Positions 18,327 through 26,737 of a DNA stretch of 64,000 nt are shown one piece after another (within the stretch, counting starts at the first letter, position 1; every line of letters starts with the position of its first letter). Position numbers and translations under genes: made by a program. The notes under the pieces are model-generated. The model made no database searches. It was not told where the DNA came from and saw nothing but the letters and a program-made list of their open reading frames with translations. The stretch is from Streptomyces sp. NRRL S-37 (lineage in GTDB: Bacteria; Actinomycetota; Actinomycetes; Streptomycetales; Streptomycetaceae): positions 214,541-278,540 of the forward strand of contig NZ_JOIZ01000010.1 of the NCBI RefSeq assembly GCF_000721605.1, given 5' to 3'.

Positions 18327-18361
18327 ACCGGGAAGGCGCCCCGCTCCGGCGCCTTCCCGGT
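18327..18361 (+). terminator. Hairpin terminator of the PKS operon
   Basis: A perfect 14-bp stem: ACCGGGAAGGCGCC (18327-18340), 7-nt loop, and its reverse complement (18348-18361). It lies downstream of the thioesterase gene and of the inserted element. There is no U-tract, as is common in Streptomyces. Confidence 0.75.
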
Positions 18362-18427
18362 CTGCACCACACGCCCAGCACCGGCTCCACACGAGTGCCC
18401 GGGTTCCACAGCACGGCCGGCACCCGT

Positions 18428-18459
18428 GTCAGCGCCGTGTCAGCGGACTGCGCGACAGT
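18428..18459 (+). promoter_or_regulatory. SARP-type activator site and -10 upstream of the P450 gene
   Basis: Two exact heptamers GTCAGCG (18428-18434 and 18439-18445), 11-bp period, then 8 bp and a -10-like GACAGT (18454-18459). Arrangement is identical to the sites at 8390-8432, 8446-8488 and 22518-22560. The P450 start lies about 140 bp downstream, so the leader would be long. Confidence 0.65.
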
Positions 18460-18601
18460 GGCGCACGACCGTCCGCGGCCTTGGACGGGACACCACCCAT
18501 GTCCCCTCGGCCCCGGCGGCGTCAGCGCGTCCGAGTCCGACCACGGAAGAGAGCCGGTGCCCGGGATCCACCTGCCTGACCCCTCATCCCTGGAGGCCGA
18601 C

Positions 18602-19810
18602 GTGTCGCTCGCGGACCACACCGATGTCCTGGACTGGCCCTTCTCCCGCACCGAGGACGGAGACCCGCCGCCCATCCTGGCGGAACTGCGCAACGCGCCC
18701 CCGTGCGTGGTGCGCCTCCCGGCGGGAGCCGCCGAGTCCCGCCTGGCCTGGCTGGTGACCCGGTACGCCGACGTACGGCAGGCGCTGGGCGATCCCCGCC
18801 TCAGCGCCGACGAACGGCTGCCCGGCGCACCGGTGCGCATCCAGGTCCCGCCCGGCGGGAACCCGAGTTCCTTCCTGCGCATGGACGACCCCGAGCACGC
18901 CCGGCTCCGCCGCATGATCCAGACCGAGTTCACCGCGCGCCGGGTGAAGCGGCTGCGCGAACCGGTCCAGCGGCTGGTGGACGAGCTGCTGGACGAACTG
19001 GAGGCACTGCCCCGGCCGGCCGACCTGCACGCGGTGTTCTCCCGCGCGCTGCCGACCCTCGTCATCGCACGGCTGCTGGGCGTTCCGGAGGACGACTCCG
19101 CGTTCTTCATCGAGAAGACCCGCGTCACCATCTCCCAGGAGGACCCGGCGGTCTCCCTGGCCGCCTTCGAGGAGATGTCCGAGTACCTGGCCAAACTGGC
19201 GCTGCGCAAGCTGGAGAGCCCTGGTGACGACCTGATCAGCCGCCTCGCGGTCAACCACCACGCGAAGGGCGCCATCACTCTGGACGAGCTGGTCGGCATC
19301 GCCCGGCTGGTCCTGGTGGCCGGACACGAGACCACCACCAACCAGATCGCCCTGAACATCCTGGCGCTGCTGCGCGACGACGACCTGCGGGCGCGGGTGG
19401 CCGCCGACGACGGCGCGCTCATACCGAACTTCATCGAGGAGTCGATGCGCTACTGGTCGATCTCCCAGGACGCGATGGTCCGGCTGGCGGTGGAGGACCT
19501 CGAACTCGGCGGTGTGGCCGTCTCCAAGGGCGACGCCGTCGTCATCTCCGTGCCCGCCGGCAACCACGACGAGTCGGTCTTCACCTGCCCGCACCGGATC
19601 GACCCGCACCGCGACACCAGCGGCCACCTGCAGTGGGGCTTCGGCCCGCACTACTGCCAGGGGGCCCCGCTGGCGCGGCTGGAGATGGAGCTGTCGCTGC
19701 GCTCCCTGCTGCGGCGTTTCCCGAACCTGCGGCTGGCGGCCGACCCGCGCACGGTCTTCCGCCGCGGCACCGTCTTCCACGGGGTGACACACCTTCCCGT
19801 GACCTGGTGA
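18602..19810 (+). CDS. Cytochrome P450
   Basis: 402 residues, normal for bacterial P450s. The I-helix oxygen-binding motif is AGHETTTNQ, the K-helix ExxR is in EESMRYWS, and the haem-ligand region is FGPHYCQGAPLARLE with Cys352 as ligand. GTG at 18602 is chosen because GGAGG lies 5 bp upstream and gives a typical N-terminus; GTG at 18557 would add 15 residues. It could hydroxylate or desaturate the alkyl chain, a step needed for alkenyl azoxy compounds, but regiochemistry is unknown. The downstream MFS gene follows after 60 bp. Confidence 0.93.
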   Translation: MSLADHTDVLDWPFSRTEDGDPPPILAELRNAPPCVVRLPAGAAESRLAWLVTRYADVRQALGDPRLSADERLPGAPVRIQVPPGGNPSSFLRMDDPEHARLRRMIQTEFTARRVKRLREPVQRLVDELLDELEALPRPADLHAVFSRALPTLVIARLLGVPEDDSAFFIEKTRVTISQEDPAVSLAAFEEMSEYLAKLALRKLESPGDDLISRLAVNHHAKGAITLDELVGIARLVLVAGHETTTNQIALNILALLRDDDLRARVAADDGALIPNFIEESMRYWSISQDAMVRLAVEDLELGGVAVSKGDAVVISVPAGNHDESVFTCPHRIDPHRDTSGHLQWGFGPHYCQGAPLARLEMELSLRSLLRRFPNLRLAADPRTVFRRGTVFHGVTHLPVTW

Positions 19811-19870
19811 CCGGCCACGGTACCGGCACCACCGGCCAACCACCCGAAATGATCGAGAAACGGAGTCGTC

Positions 19871-21343
19871 ATGACTTCTGAGACAAGCACGGAAGTCGTC
19901 GTCGAGGGGCGTACGCCGACGCCCCCCGGCGGCGCACCGGCCGCCGCCCCCTCGGCCGGTGCGCTCCTGGTGGTGCTCGTGGGCACGTTCATCACGGTGC
20001 TGGACTTCTTCATCGCCAACGTGGCCGTGCCCGCCATCAAGGCCGACCTGGGCGCCGGCGCCGCCCAGGCCCAGATGTTCGTCGTGGGCTACGGCGTCGC
20101 CTTCACCGCGGGACTGATCACCGGCGGCAGGCTCGGCGACCTCTTCGGCCGCCGGCGGATGTTCACGCTCGGCATGGTGCTGTTCATGCTGGCCTCGGCC
20201 GCGTGCAGCCTGGCACCCACGGCGACCGTCCTGGTCGTCGCCCGCATCGCTCAGGGCGCCGCCGCCGCGCTGATGGTGCCGCAGGTGCTCGGCATCATCG
20301 GCACGGTGTACACCGGCGCCGCCCGCGACCGCGCCTTCAACGCCTACGGCCTGGTCATCGGACTCGCCGGCGTCTTCGGCCAGTTCATCGGCGGTGCCCT
20401 GATCACGGTCGACATCGCGGGACTGAGCTGGCGGACCATCTTCCTGATCAACGTCCCGCTCTGTCTGGTCTCCCTGGCCTTCGTCGGCCGCACGATCCCC
20501 GAGTCGCGCGGCGAGGGCGGCACCCGGCTGGATCTCGTGGGTGCCCTGCTGGTCACGGCGTCCCTGGGCATCATCGTCTTCGCGCTGCTGGAGGGCCAGG
20601 AGAGCGGCTGGCCGCTGTGGGTGTGGGAGGCGCTGGCCGGTGCTGCCGTCCTGCTGGCGGTGACCGTCTGGCACCTGCGCCGGCGGGCGGCGGCCGACCG
20701 GGGCCCGCTGATCGAACCCGCCCTGTTCAAGGGCCGGGTGTTCTCGGTGGGGCTGACCGCGACGGTGGTCTACTTCCTCGCGATGGGCTCCTTCTTCTTC
20801 GTCCTGGCCCTCTACCTGCAACTGGGCCGGGGCCTGTCGCCCCTGGAGTCCGGGTCCGTCTTCCTGGCTCTGGGCGCGGGCTACTTCGGCGCCTCGGTGG
20901 TGTCGTCGCGCAAGGCCGCCTCGGTCACCGCCCGCAGGGTGGCCGTCGGCCCGCTGACCCTCGCGATCGGCTACGCGGCGGTCGCCCTGACCGCCGACCG
21001 CCTCGACACGATGGGGCACGTGCTGTGGCTGCTGCCCGCCCTCCTCGTCGCCGGGCTCGGCATGGGCCTGACCACCGGCCCGCTGACCAACCTGGTGCTG
21101 GGCGCGGCCGCGCCCGAGCACGCGGCCTCCGCGTCCGGGCTGCTGAACACCGCCCAGGAGGGCGGCGCGGCCGTCGGCGTGGCGATCGCCGGAGCGGTCT
21201 TCTTCCCCACCCTGGCCGACGCCGGCGGCTCGGCGGGCGCCTACCCGCACGCGTTCGCCGTCACGCTCGTCCCGCTCATCGCCCTGGGACTCCTGGCCTC
21301 CGCCCTGGTGCTGGCGGCGCCGGGCCGCACCGCACGGCGCTGA
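19871..21343 (+). CDS. MFS exporter, DHA2 (14-TM) family
   Basis: 490 residues with about 14 hydrophobic segments. The DHA2 hallmarks are present: LDFFIANVAVPAIKADL in TM1 (motif D1), GGRLGDLFGRRRMF (motif A) after TM2, and RIAQGAAAALMVPQVL (motif C region). It probably exports the cluster product and gives self-resistance. ATG with GAGAAACGGAG upstream. It forms a transcription unit with the P450 and hydrolase-like genes judged by spacing (60 and 31 bp). Confidence 0.93.
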   Translation: MTSETSTEVVVEGRTPTPPGGAPAAAPSAGALLVVLVGTFITVLDFFIANVAVPAIKADLGAGAAQAQMFVVGYGVAFTAGLITGGRLGDLFGRRRMFTLGMVLFMLASAACSLAPTATVLVVARIAQGAAAALMVPQVLGIIGTVYTGAARDRAFNAYGLVIGLAGVFGQFIGGALITVDIAGLSWRTIFLINVPLCLVSLAFVGRTIPESRGEGGTRLDLVGALLVTASLGIIVFALLEGQESGWPLWVWEALAGAAVLLAVTVWHLRRRAAADRGPLIEPALFKGRVFSVGLTATVVYFLAMGSFFFVLALYLQLGRGLSPLESGSVFLALGAGYFGASVVSSRKAASVTARRVAVGPLTLAIGYAAVALTADRLDTMGHVLWLLPALLVAGLGMGLTTGPLTNLVLGAAAPEHAASASGLLNTAQEGGAAVGVAIAGAVFFPTLADAGGSAGAYPHAFAVTLVPLIALGLLASALVLAAPGRTARR

Positions 21344-21374
21344 GGGTCCCCACCACCCAAGGAAGGCAGGCGTC

Positions 21375-22205
21375 ATGCCGTACGTCACCACCCGGGACGG
21401 GACCCGGCTCCACTGCACCGACTGGGGCGAAGGACGTCCCGTGGTGCTGCTCAACGCCGCCATGGCGGACTCGCGGATGTGGGAGTTCCAGGCGCCGTTC
21501 CTGGCCGGTCAGGGGCTGCGCTGCGTCACCTACGACCGGCGCGGCACCGGGCGCTCGGACGTCCCCTGGAGCGGCTACGACTACGACACCCTCGCCTCGG
21601 ACCTCGCCGACCTGCTCGACCACCTCGACCTGCGGGACGTCCTGCTGGTCGGCTGTGCGGCGGGCGGCGGTGAGGCCGTGCGCTACCTGTCCCGGTACGG
21701 CGCCGGGCGGGTGGGGAAGCTGGCGCTGGTCTCCTCGACCACGCCGTTTCTGCTGCGGACCCCGGACAACCCGGACGGCCTGGAGATGGCGCTGTTCGAG
21801 GAGATCGAGAAGGCCATCCGGACCGACCGGGCCGCCTGGCTGAGATCACTGACCTGGCCGTTCTTCGCCGGCCCCGAGGCGGATCCGGCGAGCACGCCAC
21901 TCTCGCCCCGACTGGCCGAGTGGCTGATGGACCTGGCCATGGACACCTCGCCGCGGGCTGCCACGGAGATCTACCGCACGCTGTTCACCACCGACCAGCG
22001 AGCGGAGACGGCGGCCGTCCGGGTGCCCACCCTGGTCGTCCACGGCACCGCCGACCTCGCGGCGCCGTATCCGCTGTGCGCTCCCCGCACCGCGGAGCTC
22101 ATTCCCGGCAGCACCCTGCTGACCTACGAGGGCGCGGCCCACGGCCTGTTCGCCACCCACGCCGACCGTCTGAACGCGGACCTGCTGGCCTTCGCCAAGC
22201 AGTGA
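21375..22205 (+). CDS. Alpha/beta-hydrolase-fold protein lacking the serine nucleophile
   Basis: 276 residues, close in pattern to cofactor-free haloperoxidase/esterase proteins: DWGEGRPVVLLNAAMADSRMW, YDRRGTGRSD, and the C-terminal HGTADLAAP acid and GAAHGLFATH histidine regions. The nucleophile elbow reads VGCAAGGGE, so the catalytic Ser of GFSMGG-type elbows is Ala95, with Cys94 one position before. It is therefore unlikely to be a normal hydrolase. It may be a non-hydrolytic lyase or binding protein, or Cys94 may act in its place. AAGGAAGG precedes the ATG. Confidence 0.85.
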   Translation: MPYVTTRDGTRLHCTDWGEGRPVVLLNAAMADSRMWEFQAPFLAGQGLRCVTYDRRGTGRSDVPWSGYDYDTLASDLADLLDHLDLRDVLLVGCAAGGGEAVRYLSRYGAGRVGKLALVSSTTPFLLRTPDNPDGLEMALFEEIEKAIRTDRAAWLRSLTWPFFAGPEADPASTPLSPRLAEWLMDLAMDTSPRAATEIYRTLFTTDQRAETAAVRVPTLVVHGTADLAAPYPLCAPRTAELIPGSTLLTYEGAAHGLFATHADRLNADLLAFAKQ

Positions 22206-22353
22206 CCGCGAGGGCGGCGCCTCCCGCGTGGCCGCCGCCCGGCCCCCGGCCGGGCGGCGGCCGGGCATACCGGCCGGCCCGCGCCTCGCCCTCCCTCCCA
22301 CTCCCGGCCCACCTCGCACACGTGCCTCACACGCCCGCGGACCGGGGCGCCGG

Positions 22354-22388
22354 GGCGGGACTCCGGGCGCTGCGCCCGGAGTCCCGCC
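22354..22388 (+). terminator. Long GC hairpin terminator after the hydrolase-fold gene
   Basis: A 17-bp perfect stem: arm 22354-22370 (GGCGGGACTCCGGGCGC), one central base, complementary arm 22372-22388. In RNA the innermost pairs would open to form a loop. The rest of 22206-22517 is extremely GC-rich with no gene I can support. Confidence 0.75.
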
Positions 22389-22517
22389 GAGGGTGCCCGC
22401 GGCGCCCGGCCCGGCGCACCGCGGGCGTCCGCGACGGGCCGGGCGTGCCCTCGGCCCCGCGTCCCCGTGCCCGGCGTGTCCCTGCCCTGCCTCCCCGTGC
22501 CCGTGCGCCTCGTCGGC

Positions 22518-22560
22518 GTCAGCCGCACGTCAGCGCCGTGACAGCGGTCGGTGGCAGAGT
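22518..22560 (+). promoter_or_regulatory. SARP-type activator site (three heptamers) and -10
   Basis: GTCAGCC (22518-22524), GTCAGCG (22529-22535) and GACAGCG (22540-22546), 11-bp period with 4-bp spacers, then 8 bp and CAGAGT (22555-22560) as the -10. It drives the lipid-kinase-like gene at 22640 and is the clearest of the four sites. Confidence 0.7.
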
Positions 22561-22639
22561 CGACGTCGTGGGTCCGGAGCCGCAGGCGCGGCCCTGGCCC
22601 CGGACCCGCCGGCGCCGTCCGACGAAGGAGTACGCCCGC

Positions 22640-23605
22640 ATGGCAGATACAGCAGCCCCGGTCCCGATCCGGGCACTGGTCCTGGCCAACCCGGCCTCCG
22701 GCAGCCACAGCCCGGAACTGGTGGAACAGGTACGCCAGTTGTGCGACTCGTATCTGGAACACACCGAGGTGCACCCGACCACCGGACCGGGTGACGCCAC
22801 CGTCGCGGTGCGGAGGGCCCTCGAACGGCACACCGGCGCCCCCGACCTGGTCGTCGTCATCGGCGGCGACGGCACCGTCCGGGAGGCCGTCCAGGGCCTG
22901 GTGCCCGCCTCCGGGCGCGCCACGCTCGCGGTGGTGCCCGGCGGTACCGGCAACTCCGGCTACAAGATGCTGTGGGGCGACCGCCCCTGGACGGAGTCCA
23001 TCAAGGCGATCCTCACCGACTCCGGCATCGGCGGCAGTGCCCGCCCGCGCCGCCTGGACCTGGCCCGTCTCGCCGAGACCCGTCAGTACGTCTACCTGGG
23101 CGCCTGCTCCGGTGTGATCGCCGACGCGCTGATCACCGCCCGCGACCTGCCGCTGACCGGCCGCGAGCGGTACGCTCGCGCCTTCGCCGACACCGCCGCG
23201 GGCTACGCGCCGTACCCGGGCCGGGTCACCGTCGACGGGCGGGTCGTGCACGAGGGCCCGACCGTCCTCGCGAACGTCGGCGGCGGCCCCTACCGCGGCG
23301 GCCGGTTCAACGTCCTGCCCGACTCGTTGCTCGACGACGGCCTGCTCGACGTCTGCGTCATCGGAGACGGGATCGCCGCGGCCGACGTACCGCGGCTGAC
23401 CCTGACCGCCGCCCACATCGGCCACCCCGCCACGCGGTACGCGCGCGGCCGGACCATCACCGTGGAGCGCACCGACGGCCGCCGACTGCCGCTGGAGCAC
23501 GACGGCGAGTACCAGCACGGCATCGGCTCCACGGCCACCTTCGAGGTCCTCCCCGGCGCCCTCCCTGTGTGGGCCCCGGCCCACGACCGCCCCGAGACCC
23601 TCTGA
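22640..23605 (+). CDS. Diacylglycerol-kinase-family protein (VlmJ-like)
   Basis: 321 residues of the DAG kinase/sphingosine kinase catalytic family. LVLANPASGS is the first strand, VVIGGDGTVREAVQGL holds the GGDGT nucleotide loop, and VPGGTGNSGYKMLWG and the C-terminal DGLLDVCVIGDG region are present. In valanimycin biosynthesis VlmJ, a member of this family, phosphorylates valanimycin hydrate before elimination. The nearby MmgE/PrpD gene (VlmK type) supports the same role: phosphorylating a seryl-derived hydroxyl for dehydration. ATG with GAAGGAG upstream. A membrane-lipid kinase is the alternative but less likely in this context. Confidence 0.85.
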   Translation: MADTAAPVPIRALVLANPASGSHSPELVEQVRQLCDSYLEHTEVHPTTGPGDATVAVRRALERHTGAPDLVVVIGGDGTVREAVQGLVPASGRATLAVVPGGTGNSGYKMLWGDRPWTESIKAILTDSGIGGSARPRRLDLARLAETRQYVYLGACSGVIADALITARDLPLTGRERYARAFADTAAGYAPYPGRVTVDGRVVHEGPTVLANVGGGPYRGGRFNVLPDSLLDDGLLDVCVIGDGIAAADVPRLTLTAAHIGHPATRYARGRTITVERTDGRRLPLEHDGEYQHGIGSTATFEVLPGALPVWAPAHDRPETL

Positions 23606-23689
23606 GACATCCAGAACCCCCGTCGTACCGCACGCCTGGCGACGGCACGTCGGGTCACCCGCACCAACGGAAACGAGGAGAACACACAC

Positions 23690-24058
23690 ATGAGCGACCT
23701 GACCACCACCGTCGACCGCTACCTGGCCATCTGGAACGAGGCGGACGCCGACAAGCGCGCGGCGGCCATCGCCGAGCTGTTCACCGCCGACGCCCCGTAC
23801 ATCGACCCGCTCGCCGCCGTCGAGGGCCACGAGGGCTTCGGCGCGGTGGTGGCGGGCGCCCGCGAGCAGTTCAAGGGCCTGACCTTTGAACTGCACGGCA
23901 CGGTCGACGCCCACCACAACCAGGCCCGGTTCCAGTGGGGCCTGGTCACCGAGCCCGGCGCCGAGCCGATCGCGATCGGTTTCGACGTCCTGGTCGCCGA
24001 CGAGGCGGGCCGCATCAAGGCCGTCTACGGCTTCCTGGACAAGGTGCCGGCCGCCTGA
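23690..24058 (+). CDS. SnoaL-like/NTF2-fold protein
   Basis: 122 residues of the NTF2-like cone fold. The opening VDRYLAIWNEADADKRAAAIAELFTADAPYIDP is the standard SnoaL-like helix-strand pattern, followed by EGHEGF and FELHGTVDAHHNQARFQWGL. Members act as cyclases, isomerases or small-ligand binding proteins. It lies between the kinase and MmgE/PrpD genes, with GAGGAG before the ATG, so it probably handles the same intermediate. Function not determined. Confidence 0.85.
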   Translation: MSDLTTTVDRYLAIWNEADADKRAAAIAELFTADAPYIDPLAAVEGHEGFGAVVAGAREQFKGLTFELHGTVDAHHNQARFQWGLVTEPGAEPIAIGFDVLVADEAGRIKAVYGFLDKVPAA

Positions 24059-24067
24059 ACCCCTCCC

Positions 24068-24108
24068 GCGGCGGCGGGAGCACCGGCCGACGGTGCTCCC
24101 GCCGCCGC
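24068..24108 (+). terminator. 17-bp hairpin terminator between SnoaL-like and MmgE/PrpD genes
   Basis: Arm 24068-24084 and perfectly complementary arm 24092-24108 around a 7-nt loop. It should end the kinase/SnoaL transcript or reduce read-through into the MmgE/PrpD gene, whose ATG is 78 bp further on. Confidence 0.75.
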
Positions 24109-24185
24109 TTCCACCCGCCCGGAGCGACCAGCCGCCGGCCACGGCACGCCCCGGCCGGCGTACGGCAAGAGAGGTGCCTCGCGCC

Positions 24186-25739
24186 ATGACGGCAGTACTC
24201 GGTGAGAGCGTGGCCAGGGCGCTGTGCGACGACTGGGGGAGCACGGCGCCCAGGCGTCCTCGCCGGCCCACCGACACCCCGCTGCGTGAACTGTCCCAGT
24301 GGGCGGCGACGCTGCGCCCCGAGCACATCCCGTGCCGGGTGCTGAAGCTCGCCGCCAGTCAGGTACTCTCGCAGGCCGCATCCATCAGGGCCGGGCTCCA
24401 GCACCCGCTGGGACGGCGGCTGGTGGCGGCCTTCGGGCACCCCATGCAGCGCGACCCGCGCACCGCCGCGGGCGTCTTCGCCGCCCTCGGGTCCTGGCTC
24501 AACCTCGACGACACCGCCTACGCCGGACACCTGTCGAACTCCACCGTCGCGGTACCGCTCGCCTTCGCCTACACCCGCCGGCTCGACGGGCTGTCCCTGC
24601 TGACCGCCGTCGTCGCGGCCAACGAGTGCGCGGCCCGCATCACCGCCTCGGCCACCCTCGGCCCGCTGCGTGGCCAGAGCGCGGTGCACACGCACCTGGC
24701 GGGCGCGGTGGCCGGCCGGCTGCACTGCGACCGGGCCCCGGCCGCGCTCTGGGAGAACGCCTTCGGGCTGGCCTTCGCCATGCCCAACTGGCCCCTGATG
24801 CGCGCCTTCCTGGCCAGCGACGCCCGTCTGTTCAACACCTTCACCCCGGTGCGCACCGCCATGGACGCCTGCGACGCGGCGTACGCGGGGCTGCGCGGCG
24901 CTCCCGACATCGTCGAGCACGAGGACGGCTTCCTCGCCCGGTTCGCCACCGTGCCGCTGCCGCAGGCGGTGGCCAAGGGACTGGGCCGACGCTGGCACAC
25001 CGACACGCTGTCCTTCAAGATGCACCCCGGCGGGCCGGGCATCGACGCGGCCGTGGACTGCGCCGCCGAGATCCACCGGGAACTGGGCGGCCTGCGGCCC
25101 GAGGACGTGGCCGAGGTGGTCGTCGAGGCGTCCCTGTACACCCTCTTCGCCGGTGAGCGTGCCGCCCGGTACGTCAACGGTCCGGGCTCCCCGCTCGGCG
25201 CCCTGGTCCTCGACGTGCCCTACCCCGTCGCGACCACCCTGCTCACCGGCGAGTTCACCGTGGACGACTTCTCCTCCCCGCACCTGGACGACACGGCCCG
25301 CTGGGCGCTGGCCCGGCGGGTGCGCCTGGAGCACGACACCGAGATGACGCGCGAACTGTTCCTGTCCGACGCCCCGTTCGGCGAGGCGGTACGGGAGGCG
25401 GGGGAGCGTGCCGTGCCGTGGCTGCGCGGCTTCGGCGGGGACGAGCTGGTCGACCTGCTGGGCCCGCTGAGCGCCGACGACCGGGACTTCTCCCGCGCCG
25501 CGAAGGCCACCGGTGCCCGGGTCACCGTCCGGCTGACCGACGGCCGTACGGTGTCGCGCACCCGGCTGATTCCGGTCGGTGCGGCGGGCCCGGAGACCCG
25601 GGTCCGGCACGCGGATCTGGTGCGGGAGAAGTTCCTGTCGGTCGGCGGCCCGCACGAGGTGTCCGACAGCGTGGACCGGCTGCACCGCATGCGTCCGGCC
25701 GCCCTGCGTCGCTGGATAGAGGCCGCCTTCCTGGACTGA
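24186..25739 (+). CDS. MmgE/PrpD family protein (VlmK-like eliminase candidate)
   Basis: 517 residues matching the MmgE/PrpD (2-methylcitrate dehydratase) superfamily: N-terminal helical domain with LNLDDTAYAGHLSNSTVAVPLAFAYTRR (compare the D-x-H region of PrpD), AANECAARITASA, and the WHTDTLSFKMHPGG lid segment. VlmK of valanimycin belongs to this family and removes phosphate to form the alkene from phosphorylated valanimycin hydrate. With a VlmJ-type kinase 600 bp upstream, phosphate elimination from a seryl-derived unit is the likely role. AGAGAGG precedes the ATG by about 10 bp. Confidence 0.85.
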   Translation: MTAVLGESVARALCDDWGSTAPRRPRRPTDTPLRELSQWAATLRPEHIPCRVLKLAASQVLSQAASIRAGLQHPLGRRLVAAFGHPMQRDPRTAAGVFAALGSWLNLDDTAYAGHLSNSTVAVPLAFAYTRRLDGLSLLTAVVAANECAARITASATLGPLRGQSAVHTHLAGAVAGRLHCDRAPAALWENAFGLAFAMPNWPLMRAFLASDARLFNTFTPVRTAMDACDAAYAGLRGAPDIVEHEDGFLARFATVPLPQAVAKGLGRRWHTDTLSFKMHPGGPGIDAAVDCAAEIHRELGGLRPEDVAEVVVEASLYTLFAGERAARYVNGPGSPLGALVLDVPYPVATTLLTGEFTVDDFSSPHLDDTARWALARRVRLEHDTEMTRELFLSDAPFGEAVREAGERAVPWLRGFGGDELVDLLGPLSADDRDFSRAAKATGARVTVRLTDGRTVSRTRLIPVGAAGPETRVRHADLVREKFLSVGGPHEVSDSVDRLHRMRPAALRRWIEAAFLD

Positions 25740-25746
25740 ACCGTCC

Positions 25747-25786
25747 CTCCGGCCGCCGCACGGCACGGCGGGTGCGGCGACCGGAG
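25747..25786. terminator. Bidirectional hairpin between convergent genes
   Basis: Arms 25747-25761 and 25772-25786 pair over 15 positions with one mismatch around a 10-nt loop, between the convergent MmgE/PrpD and receptor genes. Confidence 0.65.
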
Positions 25787-25827
25787 CGGTTCAGCGGCTC
25801 CGGCCGCACCTTCCCGGCCACACGCTT

Positions 25828-26487
25828 CTACCGCGCCGGCACGGACAGCAGGGCGAAGGCGTCGAGGATCTCCTCGACCCGCTCCACGATGTCGGCCCGG
25901 TCGTTCTGCACCCAGGAGATGTGCTGGGCACCGAACAGGGCGGAGACCAGGACCCTGGCCAGGGCCTCGGGCACCGCGCTCTCCGGCAGCCGGCCCGCGG
26001 CCCGGCACTCCTGGAGGAGTTCGACGATCAGTGACGTGAAACCGACGTACGGGACCGGCATCTCCGCCTTGATGTAGGGGCGTTCGATCTGCAGGCGTGC
26101 TCCCGCCTTGACGTAGGCGTCGTCGCGGAACCCGCGTGCGGTGCGCAGCAGTACGTCCGCCACCGTCGAGGGCGAGGAGTGGTCGCCCTCGAGCGCGGGG
26201 GAGACGATCTCGTTGAGCCTGCGGTAGAACTCCTCCGTCACGGCGGCCGCGAGGGCCTCCTTGTTGGAGAAGTGGAAGTACACCGCGCCCTTGGTCATCT
26301 CCGCGCCGTCGGCGATGTCCTTGATGGTGACGTTCGGGTAGCCGTGCCGGGCGAAGACCTCCGCGGCCGCGTCGAGGATGGTGCGCCGGGTGCGGATGGC
26401 GCGCTCCTGCTTGAGGTGCGAGGTGTCGTCGACCGAGGCTCCGCCGGAGATGTGCGCGGTCTGTGTCGCGTCGCTGTGTTCGCTCAT
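25828..26487 (-). CDS. TetR-family gamma-butyrolactone receptor (ArpA/ScbR type)
   Basis: 219 residues from ATG 26487. The N-terminal HTH is RAIRTRRTILDAAAEVFARHGYPNVTIKDIADGAEMTKGAVYFHFSNKEAL in outline, highly typical of the ArpA/ScbR group, and the ligand domain contains AQHISWVQ. It is divergent from an AfsA-type synthase with an ARE-like palindrome between them, the classical arrangement. It should repress both genes and cluster regulators until butyrolactone binds. In-frame ATG at 26496 is nearly as good; neither has a strong ribosome site. Confidence 0.9.
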   Translation of the reverse strand: MSEHSDATQTAHISGGASVDDTSHLKQERAIRTRRTILDAAAEVFARHGYPNVTIKDIADGAEMTKGAVYFHFSNKEALAAAVTEEFYRRLNEIVSPALEGDHSSPSTVADVLLRTARGFRDDAYVKAGARLQIERPYIKAEMPVPYVGFTSLIVELLQECRAAGRLPESAVPEALARVLVSALFGAQHISWVQNDRADIVERVEEILDAFALLSVPAR

Positions 26488-26637
26488 GACGTCCATTCGT
26501 GCCGTGCCGTCCGCTGCTCTCGGTGGCCGGTTGGTGGGGGGACTGGACCGGGGCACGTGCGGACGCTTCGCGGGTTTCGCCCCTCTGACCAGCAGAGATG
26601 ACCGTTCATTTGCCGCATCTTGCCCGAGCCTTGCAAG

Positions 26638-26655
26638 ATACCTTCCCGAAGGTAT
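26638..26655. promoter_or_regulatory. ARE-like operator in the receptor/synthase intergenic region
   Basis: ATACCTTC-CC-GAAGGTAT is a perfect 8-bp inverted repeat with a 2-bp centre, matching the autoregulatory elements bound by gamma-butyrolactone receptors. It lies about 83 bp before the AfsA-type ATG and 150 bp before the receptor start, so it can control both. Confidence 0.8.
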
Positions 26656-26737
26656 ATTAATTTCGTGCCGAAGGGCGCCGCACGTCTGTTAGTTCGCATG
26701 GTCCTGGTTCTTCCAGTACGGGGGAGGCGAATCCCGG

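Noticed and set aside
22206..22517. Possible small gene after the hydrolase-fold protein
   Set aside because: The frames have no ribosome site or homology; the region is explained by the terminator hairpin and GC-rich spacer.
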